Source: Rhizophagus irregularis
Taxonomy: Eukaryota > Glomeromycota > Glomeromycetes > Glomerales > Glomeraceae
DNA length: 64,000 nucleotides
NCBI RefSeq assembly: GCF_026210795.1
Contig: NC_089446.1
Location: forward strand, 1,332,001 to 1,396,000
Direction: 5' to 3'
The translations under genes and the position numbers were made by a program. Below are positions 56,472 to 64,000 of this stretch, one piece after another. The notes below the pieces were generated by a model, which was given only the letters and a program-made list of their open reading frames with translations, had not been told where the DNA came from and did no database searches. How positions within the stretch are numbered: position 1 is the stretch's first letter; each line of letters starts with the position of its first letter.

Positions 56472-56740
56472 TACAGTCAACTCCCTCTATAGTCACTCCC
56501 GTTATAGTCACATTCTACTATATAGTCACACCAGTTGAATGTTCAAAACACTTTATTATTAAAATCTATCCTATATAGTCACAATCTATCTATAGTCACT
56601 ATCACACCTATCCTCAAAAATCTTATATTAAAAAGAACCGTTTATAATCACAGTTATATAAAGAATATATTAAATAACTTGGCATCTAATAATCGTACAA
56701 AGATGTATCATAGCTTGTTAGAATCGTCTCACTGAGACGA
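56470..56740. mobile_element. Second pogo-like terminus nested in the first
   Basis: TACAGTCAACTCCCTCTATA starts at 56471 and is followed by several TATAGTCAC direct repeats (56488, 56504, 56521, 56576, 56593). This is the sub-terminal pattern of pogo-type elements. No right TIR is found before the ~1-kb array begins near 56755, so the copy is truncated. Confidence 0.65.
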
Positions 56741-57269
56741 ATCGAATGGTGGTAGTTTTATCCTTTTCTTTTGCAAGTGTTTACGGCCAGACCACCCATT
56801 GCCTCTTATGCGACTAATCTCGGGTCTGCGTTCTATCATCTTCAATGGGCAACCATTAAACCGAGTACTTAATTCCTCAGGTAACAGCACCACTATAGAA
56901 GACATCCCCCATCGGGCCATTTTAGGCTGATCTGAAGCTAGTACACGCCGCCTACTCATCCTATACCCATTGCATGATACTGATACTCAATTTATTTTAC
57001 AACCTTTAGAGAGCATCTACTTTCATGGAGGACTTTCGACAGGTAATATCAACCATCTAGTACCCTTCCATACCACCATTTTAGGTACTAAGTCTCACTC
57101 AAAGGCCACTACAGCCCGCGATTACCTAGTACCGATAGTACAGTTGTTTACCCCAGTGGTATACTTTGTAGCGACCACTCGACAGAAGTAGCAGGCATCT
57201 GTCCAGGATCACCCCTTGGCATGGTGGGTATCAACCACCAGGGATCACCAACCAGGACCCAAGGAGTAG

Positions 57270-57372
57270 GGAATCGAACCCTATAGCCATGCTACCTGTT
57301 CTGTGCACGAACACTTTGGTTGGTCTAAGACCTAACAGAAGGTCAAACTACCACTAAGACATTGCACCCTCA
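57270..57372 (-). other. tRNA-like segment 1a (pol III A/B boxes)
   Basis: On the minus strand the A-box-like TCTTAGTGGTAGTTTGACC (~57345-57363) is followed 65 bases later by the B box GGTTCGATTCC (57270-57280). Both match tRNA internal promoter boxes. The anticodon arm is not normal, so it is a tRNA-derived (SINE-type) sequence and not a working tRNA. Confidence 0.6.
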
Positions 57373-57659
57373 GCTTTACCATCTAGGACGACCATCTAGC
57401 CATTACTGACCCCAAGTGGTATCGTAGAGTAACCACCTGGACAGGAAGTCCCCCCAAGGTATAGTAGTGACCTCAAGGACAGGACTGCGCACATACCAAT
57501 GGCCTCATAGGGAATGTTAGAAGGACACCATGACCCTTAGTTGAAATGTGCGGCCTAACCGTACACACTAATTCACCATGATGCAGTCCAACTACACTAA
57601 TCCCCGTACCTTCACGCTATTGGTTGTAGCGTCCGCAGTAAAATTCTTTTTATTTCCGT

Positions 57660-57745
57660 GGTCATGGGAATCGAACCTGCGACCTCACCATACTCAGGCT
57701 TAATGAGGGTCTCAGTGACTAACCACCGAGATAGGGTGACCAACC
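57660..57745 (-). other. tRNA-like segment 1b (pol III A/B boxes)
   Basis: The minus strand begins GGTCACCCTATCTCGGTGGT (end of unit 1), with the A-box phrase CTCGGTGGTTAGTCACTGAG, and B box GGTTCGATTCC (57667-57677). The ends GGTCA and TGACC can pair as an acceptor-like stem. Close to tRNA size (~80 nt) but with an irregular middle. SINE-type head. Confidence 0.65.
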
Positions 57746-58263
57746 CAGTTTTATCCTTTTCTTTTGCTATTGTTTACGGCCAGACCACCCATTGCCTCTT
57801 ATGAGACTAATCTCGGGTCTGTGTCCTATCATCTTCAATAGGCAACCATTAAACTGAGTACTTAATTCCTCAGGTAACAGCACCATGTAGAAGACATCCC
57901 CCATCGAGCCATTTTAGGCTGATCTGAAGCTAGGTACACGCCGCCTACTCATCCTTAATCCATTGCATGATACTGGTACTCAATTTATTTTACGACCTTT
58001 AGAGAGCACCTACTTTCATGGAGGACTTTCGACAGGTAACATCAACCATCTAGTACCCTTCCATACCACCATTTTAGGTACGAGGTCTCACTCAAAGGCC
58101 ACTACAGCCCGCGATTACCTAGCACCGATAGTACAGTTGTTTACCCCAAGTGGTATACTTACGTAGTGACCACTCGGACAGGAAGTAGCAGGCTTCTGTC
58201 CAGGATCACCCCTTATGGTGGGTATCAACCACCAGGGATCACCAACCAGGACCCAAGAAGTGG

Positions 58264-58366
58264 GGAATCGAACCCCATAACCATGCTACCTGTTCTGTGC
58301 ACGAATACCTTGGTTGGCCTAAGACCTAACAGAAGGTCTAACTACCACTAAGACATTGCACCCTCA
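58264..58366 (-). other. tRNA-like segment 2a (pol III A/B boxes)
   Basis: Second-unit counterpart of 57270-57372, with the same A-box phrase and B box GGTTCGATTCC (58264-58274). Confidence 0.6.
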
Positions 58367-58659
58367 GCTTTACCATCTAGGACGACCATCTAGCCATTAC
58401 TGACCCCAAGTGGTATCGTGGAGTGACCACCCAGACAGGAAGTCCCCTCTAAGGTATAGTAGTGACCCCGCCGGGACAGGACTGCGCACATGCCAATGGC
58501 CTCATAGGGGTTAACGCAAGGACACACGATTCCCTTGGATTGAAATGTGCGGCCTAACCGTACACACTAATTCACCATGATGCAGTCCAACTACACTAAT
58601 CCCCTGTACCTTCACGCTATTGGTTGTAGCGTCCGCAGTAAAATTCTTTTTATTTCCGT

Positions 58660-58746
58660 GGTCATGGGAATCGAACCTGCGACCTCACCATACTCAGGCT
58701 TAATGAGGGTCTCAGTGACTAACCACCGAGATAGGGTGACCAACCC
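58660..58746 (-). other. tRNA-like segment 2b (pol III A/B boxes)
   Basis: Second-unit counterpart of 57660-57745, with the B box at 58667-58677 and the same potential acceptor stem. Confidence 0.65.
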
Positions 58747-58965
58747 TAGTTTTATCCTTTTCTTTTGCAAGTGTTTACGGCCAGACCACCCATTGCCTCT
58801 TATGAGACTAATCTCGGGTCTGTGTCCTATCATCTTCAATGGGCAACCATTAAACCGAGTACTTAATTCCTCAGGTAACAGCACCACTATAGAAGACATC
58901 CCCCATCGGGCTATTTTAGGCTGATCTGAAGCTAGGTACACGCCGCCTACTCAGTTTTATCCTTT

Positions 58966-61900
58966 TCTGTGCAAACAGTCTTGTGACTTTATCTTTTATT
59001 TATATTTTAAATTTCGAAGATATAATCGAACAATATTACAAAAATAAGAAAATAAACTAATAAAAAATAAAAAGAGTAGCTTCACGACTCATACAAGTAA
59101 AGAAATCTAAACTAAAATAAATTAAAGCAAAGAAAAACTAAACTATTACAGAATCGCATACCCCAACTTTACCCGAAGGCCAGTGTGAGTCAACTATCCA
59201 ACATCCAAAAATCCAGTCCGTTACCAGAAAGAAATCCTAAGAGGTTGAACTGTTAAGCGGCGCAGAAAATCCAAGTGCGAGATCCATGATCCACCCCGAA
59301 TTATAGAAGAGGATATCCAAGAAATCCAGGAATCCTGAGAAACTGTCGCCAAAGAAGAGTTGTGTTGTTGTGGAGTAGTATTAGGGAAAGAATTTGTAGA
59401 TGGGCCACGTAATTTGGAAGCAGCCGAGATACCCTGCGACTCCTCCCAAGCATGGAAAAGAACATTCCGACACAGCCAAATTTCACCATATAATTCGACT
59501 TGGAAGTCATTAAGAAGGGGAGAAATAATCTTGTAAATAACAGAGAGAGGAAAGTATTGGTTCAAAAATGCCGTTAAATGCGCAGGCAACAATCCTCGAG
59601 TAAGCCAAAGACAAGATGGAGAAGGAGCTTCATAGTTCCAGCAATCCAAAGCAAAGAAACCGGTATGAAAAGAATTATCCAAAGACTTCAAGGATAGGAA
59701 AGAAGATAAACAAGAATCTCTAAATTTAATGACTTCAGACCGGTGCGTTAAACAGGGATTTATTTCCGGTAAAATATAAGGACAAGTCCAAAGATGATTC
59801 AAACCTTCAGGAGCAGAATTACACTGCGGACAGAGCCAGTCAGGAGAATATAAGTAAGGTTTGCGTTGTTGAAGAGTAGTTAAGGTAGGCAACATATCCA
59901 AGAGAAGTTTAATGCGGAAGATCCAAAATTCAGGACGACCATTCCTATGTGAAGCAAAACCTTTAATTTGTGAAAGGCAAAAATATATACCAGCCCAATC
60001 AAAAAGTGAAGGAGCACCAAGAGCAGTAAAACGCGCTAGTGAACAGAAAGATAAAAGAGCACGAGCATCTGCAATAGAGCGGAGAAAATGTCGAATATTC
60101 ACGTCAATAGGCAAGGAGTTAAAAGTCAACAAGCATGGAGCATAACAAAATGTTGAAAGTAAAGTAGTGGGTTGTAAAGACGAATGAGCATCTTTCGCCA
60201 AGGAATCCGCTTGTATATTGTAGATATCATCACCATGAGCAGGGACTTTAATCAATTCGACATTAAGATTACGATCCATGATAAGTTGTCGAATAGAAAG
60301 CCAGAGAAGATGATTAGGTTCTCGGAGCAACTTCGGTGAGAAAGGAGCATCAACAAACCGTGTCCATAGTGAAATTAACTGACTACAATCAGTATGAATA
60401 GAGATTGATGAATCACGGGAAAGGGCGTTCAATCCTAAAAGTACAGCAGAAATTTCGGAACGCAAAGCGGAAGGAAAGTAAGAAGGGAGATGCATGGAAG
60501 AAGATTCCAGAACAAGTCCATCATCATCAAGAGCAATCCAAGCAGAAGTCATGGAAGAAGGCGAAGAATCATTGGCAGGATGGAACGAACCATCTGTGTA
60601 CAAAGATTGCACTGAAAGTGGTAAAATAGTGTCTTCAATTCTATCGATTCTATCCTTAAAGAGAGGGGAAAGAGCGGGAGAAGCGTTTGAAAAATGAACA
60701 AGAGCCAAGGAAGTCGCATAACTCCAGGAAGTAGATAGAGTAATGGGAAGATAAGCCGCGAAAACTTTGGCATTTCTGGTAGGGTAGCCCACAGTTTCTG
60801 ATAGGGTAACATTGAAAAAACACTTTTCGCTGTTACAGCGCTGTTTAATGGCAGATTTCTTGGATAAGGCAGGAATGTTAACAGCACAACCAGGACAAGG
60901 GTTATAGGATCGTTCATCAGCCGAAGAAGATACAGGAAGCCAATGAGACATAATAGCCGAGTTTTGTTTTTTGTAGGTGATACACACACGACCAACAGAT
61001 AAAGTTTGAGTAGCAGAATCAACATTAACAGCCCATTGAGGATAAAAAGAATAATCTTTAACAGTATGATCTAATAAACAAGGAGAAGCTAAAGTAAAAG
61101 AAGAATTAATAAAATATGAAGATAAAAGTAAGGTAGAAGAAGAAGAAGAAAGAAAATTAATATTAATAAAAGTAAACCAATTGGGGATCCGTCCTTTACG
61201 ACCAACGATACCAAGATAACGAAGGTCGGGCCAATTCATAAGATAACGTCCACAAGGAGAAACCAACTGAGCAAGCACAAATATATTCAAGTTTTTCCAA
61301 AGTTTCCAACTTGTCTGAAAAATGGAATGTAGTAGAATAGATCGGAGTGGTAAAGCAAGTTGTAGATCACGCCTCGGAGGCCGGAAGGAGAAAGACCACG
61401 TGATGTTCAAACGCGAAGAAAACAATAGCGAATTAAACAAGGTATGCGTTCGTAAAGAAACAATTTGCGACCATGGTTCAAGGTTAATAGTAGTCGGGCA
61501 ACTCTCGGCACCCAAATATCCTTGAAGATAGCAGATAGCATAGAGGGCAAAATCTTTGAAATCAGGATGAGTGAAAATTTTTTGCCAAGATGCGATATGG
61601 GAAGAAAGGAATCGATAAAAAGCATTCTGAAGCGAAAATGGAAGTTTGAGAAATAATAAGGCCAACGGGGTAGTCGCAGCAAGACCAGCTTTTCTTCGAA
61701 GTACTGAAAACATAGGCTTGACTATCGATTGAATAGTACTTTCAGAGAAAAGGGTAGTCTGAAGACGAAATTCCAGTCGCGGAAGAAGGACAGCATTATA
61801 AAGATAGGCTACATGTTGTGCTAATAATTTCTTCGGGCTCAAAAGAGCAGCCATATCTTTAACCATGGAGCGCGCTTGTTTCAGAACAAAATCAGAAGAG

Positions 61901-64000
61901 GCGGACAAAGAAAACCAAACTCCTAAAAAACGAAATGAAGTTTTAAGAGGTAAGGAAGAAAGGGAAAGAGATATATCGGAAATTAAAAGGGAAGGTGAAA
62001 GTTCAAAAGTAATCTTCGAAGAAGGCGAAGAGGATGAAAGAAGAACATATTTTGCTGAATTGGCTTGAACATTATTTAAAGTATAAAATTCAGCAGTAAT
62101 AGAGAGGCGATCTTCTATTCCAGATTTTGAAGAAGAAATAAGTGTGGAATCATCCATAAACGTTAAATGTGAAATTGGTAAAGAGTGTTGTTCAAATTCA
62201 AGTGGAGAATAATTTAAAAGAGCCGAAGATTTTAAAATAAAAGGATCTCGTGCTTCTTGATTCAAAACAGTAAGTAAGGGATCCAAATAAATAACCCAAA
62301 GAAGAGGGGAAATGATTTCTCCTTGATCGATACCAACACGTACTCTATAAGCAGCTGTATCGCCATGACAAGTAATAACCTTATTATTTCGTCGTGTAAA
62401 AAGATTCAAAATAAATCGCACTAAAAGTGCAGGAATATGTAATCTATCTAAAGCTAGTTTAAGCATATTTAAATCCATAGAATCAAAAGCTTTAGAGATA
62501 TCTTGAGAAACGATCCATAGTTCCTGATCATCAGTAGAGTCATGTTTTTGTTGATGAATAATCGCATCAAGCATTTTGATAGGGACATCAGTAGAACCAC
62601 CAGGTAAACCCGCAAAGTTACCTCCTTGAAGAATTTTACCATCAGCAAGGATATTGGAGAGACGATTTGTGATGACCTTAACTACACATTTACGAATTGT
62701 TTCCAGAAGGGTAATAGGTCGAGTGTTCTTGAGTTGAGCATCAAAGTCATGAGGTTTAGGAATAGGATACACCACAGCTTCACGCCAGTCAGCAGGAATA
62801 TCACCGCGAGAAAGGCAGGTATTGGCCAATAAAAGAGAGAAATCTAAGGCTTCACCGGACAGATGTTTAATCATCTCGTAGGAAATTTTTGAAGGGCCGG
62901 AAGCTTTATTATTTGGCATGGAGGAAATCACAGCAGACCATTCTTGTAGAGAAATAGGTGCCAAAACAGGATCGTACAAAGAAGCAGACACGTTAGCAAG
63001 AGGAGTGTAAGCTTGTTGCCATCGGGCGGGAAATGAATTGATGGAAGAGTAGCGGACCAACGGAGGAGAAACAATTGATTGAAAATGAGAAATAGCAGCT
63101 TGTTTAATATCCGAAGGATCCGTTAATAAGGTAGGAGTTAAGTCCAGGACAACCAGGACACGGTCAAGAACAATTGAACGTTTTTCTACTGATAAGGCAG
63201 AATCTATAAAGGTGCCGAGCGAGTTCGAAAAGTGTTCATCACGTAGTGCAGTATAATATTCCACTGAGTCCGTAAGGTGTTGGGCGAATTTAGTAGACAA
63301 AAAGGCAGAGACTAAATTCTTCTGTGATCGTAAAAACGATTTAAAGACAGATGTAGGGGTTGTAGAATAGGTAGGAACTGAATAATCAGGAAATAAGGAT
63401 GCAAGATTATCAAGATGGGAGGGCAAAGCAGCAGTCATTTGTGCAATCTGAGTAGGCCGATTAGAACGACGAGTAGTAAGGCGATATAAAAATCGATCTA
63501 AAAACTTGTTAATAGCAATAAGTTTGGTTAATTCAGGAGAGTACGAATGTCGGTGTGTATTGGAGACTTTTTGAAAAGGTAAAGTTTCTATTGCAGCACC
63601 AATTATGGCTGCTTTCAATGCATGCCACATACGATCAAGAGAAAGGGAAGAGAAATCAAAATTAGGGTGATATTGTCTATCTAAATAAACTCCAAGAGAA
63701 TCATCTACTTCAGTGGTAAAATTATTCCATTGTTCAACTGAAGTGGAAGCGTAAGAGAAAATAGTACGCATTTCTTTTTTTTGTTTGAGACGGGATTTAG
63801 CCAAAATAGCCAAACAAGAGCTAAAGTCAAAAACAGTTGTAAGGACTTTGTGATCGGTAAAAGGACGATCAAGAAGACCCGGGCAAGTAACCACTTGCGA
63901 AAAAAGACCAGGAGCAGGAAAACCAGGTGAAGACCAGATATAATCCAGTCTCGAAGATCCATTATCGTGAAAGAAGGTGGGATCAGGACCATTTGTAGAA
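58966..64000 (-). mobile_element. LINE retrotransposon, 5' part outside window
   Basis: A single long minus-strand frame (64000-59221) is followed by a ~245-base AT-rich 3' region to about 58975. That region ends AAAGATAAAGTCACAAGACTGTTTGC without a long poly-A. The 3' end abuts a copy of the array start motif GTTTTATCCTTTTC (58954), so the element appears to have inserted into, or recombined with, the tandem array. Order of domains: endonuclease end, RT, RNase H, zinc finger. Confidence 0.85.
59221..64000 (-). CDS. LINE ORF2: endonuclease end, reverse transcriptase, RNase H, zinc finger
   Basis: The open frame enters from outside the window. At 63999-63840 it reads PTFFHDNGSSRLDYIWSSPG and PFTDHKVL, the end of an APE-type endonuclease with its S-R-x-DY and (S/T)DH motifs. 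The RT domain spans about 62950-61950: NNKASGPSKISYEMIKHL, ADWREAVVYPIPKP, NTRPITLLETIRKC, VSQDISKAFDSM, GIDQGEIISPLLW, and the catalytic FMDD (in place of YADD) near 62155. RNase H follows: LYTDGSFHPA (~60600), RSEISAVLLGL (~60455), HTDCSQLISL (~60385), VPAHGDDIYNIQADSLA (~60205-60245). A CPQCNS...GLNHLWTC finger lies at ~59790-59830. About 1,590 codons in the window show no stop or frame change. The nearest clades by layout are I/Tad-like LINEs. All catalytic residues I can place are present. Confidence 0.93.
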   Translation of the reverse strand, partial: STNGPDPTFFHDNGSSRLDYIWSSPGFPAPGLFSQVVTCPGLLDRPFTDHKVLTTVFDFSSCLAILAKSRLKQKKEMRTIFSYASTSVEQWNNFTTEVDDSLGVYLDRQYHPNFDFSSLSLDRMWHALKAAIIGAAIETLPFQKVSNTHRHSYSPELTKLIAINKFLDRFLYRLTTRRSNRPTQIAQMTAALPSHLDNLASLFPDYSVPTYSTTPTSVFKSFLRSQKNLVSAFLSTKFAQHLTDSVEYYTALRDEHFSNSLGTFIDSALSVEKRSIVLDRVLVVLDLTPTLLTDPSDIKQAAISHFQSIVSPPLVRYSSINSFPARWQQAYTPLANVSASLYDPVLAPISLQEWSAVISSMPNNKASGPSKISYEMIKHLSGEALDFSLLLANTCLSRGDIPADWREAVVYPIPKPHDFDAQLKNTRPITLLETIRKCVVKVITNRLSNILADGKILQGGNFAGLPGGSTDVPIKMLDAIIHQQKHDSTDDQELWIVSQDISKAFDSMDLNMLKLALDRLHIPALLVRFILNLFTRRNNKVITCHGDTAAYRVRVGIDQGEIISPLLWVIYLDPLLTVLNQEARDPFILKSSALLNYSPLEFEQHSLPISHLTFMDDSTLISSSKSGIEDRLSITAEFYTLNNVQANSAKYVLLSSSSPSSKITFELSPSLLISDISLSLSSLPLKTSFRFLGVWFSLSASSDFVLKQARSMVKDMAALLSPKKLLAQHVAYLYNAVLLPRLEFRLQTTLFSESTIQSIVKPMFSVLRRKAGLAATTPLALLFLKLPFSLQNAFYRFLSSHIASWQKIFTHPDFKDFALYAICYLQGYLGAESCPTTINLEPWSQIVSLRTHTLFNSLLFSSRLNITWSFSFRPPRRDLQLALPLRSILLHSIFQTSWKLWKNLNIFVLAQLVSPCGRYLMNWPDLRYLGIVGRKGRIPNWFTFININFLSSSSSTLLLSSYFINSSFTLASPCLLDHTVKDYSFYPQWAVNVDSATQTLSVGRVCITYKKQNSAIMSHWLPVSSSADERSYNPCPGCAVNIPALSKKSAIKQRCNSEKCFFNVTLSETVGYPTRNAKVFAAYLPITLSTSWSYATSLALVHFSNASPALSPLFKDRIDRIEDTILPLSVQSLYTDGSFHPANDSSPSSMTSAWIALDDDGLVLESSSMHLPSYFPSALRSEISAVLLGLNALSRDSSISIHTDCSQLISLWTRFVDAPFSPKLLREPNHLLWLSIRQLIMDRNLNVELIKVPAHGDDIYNIQADSLAKDAHSSLQPTTLLSTFCYAPCLLTFNSLPIDVNIRHFLRSIADARALLSFCSLARFTALGAPSLFDWAGIYFCLSQIKGFASHRNGRPEFWIFRIKLLLDMLPTLTTLQQRKPYLYSPDWLCPQCNSAPEGLNHLWTCPYILPEINPCLTHRSEVIKFRDSCLSSFLSLKSLDNSFHTGFFALDCWNYEAPSPSCLWLTRGLLPAHLTAFLNQYFPLSVIYKIISPLLNDFQVELYGEIWLCRNVLFHAWEESQGISAASKLRGPSTNSFPNTTPQQHNSSLATVSQDSWISWISSSIIRGGSWISHLDFLRRLTVQPLRISFW

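Larger units (their letters stand above)
56755..58975. repeat. Tandem array of ~1-kb units (two full, one partial)
   Basis: GTTTTATCCTTTTCTTTTGC marks unit starts at 56755, 57748 and 58749 (periods 993 and 1001). A fourth start at 58954 follows a 205-base partial unit. Units are highly similar along their whole length, with small indels such as the loss of ACC near 57885. GC is near 50%, far above the surroundings. Each unit holds two tRNA-like segments on the minus strand (separate entries). The apparent frames at 56970, 57963 and 58577 are not conserved as proteins between units. Confidence 0.9.

Noticed and set aside
57260-57372. Functional tRNA gene
   Set aside because: A and B boxes are good, but no normal anticodon arm or full acceptor stem is seen. 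Called tRNA-like instead.
56970-58924. Several short frames in the ~1-kb array
   Set aside because: Their frames and lengths differ between the units, while the DNA and the tRNA-like boxes are conserved. Non-coding is the better reading.
59301-63992. Shorter frames on both strands over the LINE
   Set aside because: All overlap the single long minus-strand frame with RT and RNase H motifs; they are shadows.

Overview
This window looks like a nuclear contig from an AT-rich filamentous fungus. The best fit is an arbuscular mycorrhizal (Glomeromycotina, Rhizophagus-like) genome. The grounds are short GT-AG introns with AT-rich ends, TTAGGG-type telomeric units, a local expansion of HSPA12-like Hsp70 genes, Crinkler fragments, a coiled-coil family I associate with Rhizophagus, and a very high load of decayed transposons. 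The organism call is inference from family content, not from a marker gene.

Layout. 1-1425: 3' part of a four-exon gene (minus strand) with a one-base frameshift near the window edge. 1570-3516: a ~415-bp tandem repeat, then a hAT-type MITE with a perfect 8-bp target duplication. 3550-6920: a dead Mutator-like (MULE) element carrying a SWIM-type transposase and a nested micro-MITE. 7063-7915: a 300-bp tandem duplication and a decayed paralogue of the first gene. 9656-10729: a broken arsenite methyltransferase. 12640-28260: a gene graveyard holding a Crinkler pseudogene, a bromodomain fragment, several unidentified fragments, two tandem-repeat arrays (17530-18640 and 18985-19722) and an isolated Crinkler N-terminus.

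28702-32874: a TIR-bounded MULE. Its FAR1/SWIM transposase (plus strand) is internally deleted and frameshifted. A convergent 635-codon reading frame (minus strand) is open apart from one in-frame TGA. This two-gene convergent plan resembles MuDR (mudrA/mudrB) and is the most interesting system here. 33566-35002: an intact single-exon coiled-coil gene.

35154-49763: five HSPA12-like Hsp70 copies. Two are dead (A, C), one has a single homopolymer frameshift (B), and two are intact six-exon genes (D minus strand, E plus strand, divergent). B and D sit in a segmental duplication that includes their upstream DNA. Later insertions can be seen by comparing the two blocks.

49813-55893: a broken membrane-protein gene, a degenerate heptad-repeat coiled-coil gene, an intron-like repeat array, an intact small secreted protein with an ML-like domain, a pogo-type MITE, and a short zinc-finger gene cut off by a pogo/Tigger element. 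55896-58975: nested pogo elements and a ~1-kb tandem array with tRNA-like (SINE-type) sequences. 58976-64000: a LINE on the minus strand with endonuclease end, reverse transcriptase, RNase H and a zinc finger in one open frame that runs out of the window.

There is little sign of cooperation between genes beyond the Hsp70 cluster. Most of the window records repeated transposon insertion, local duplication and decay.
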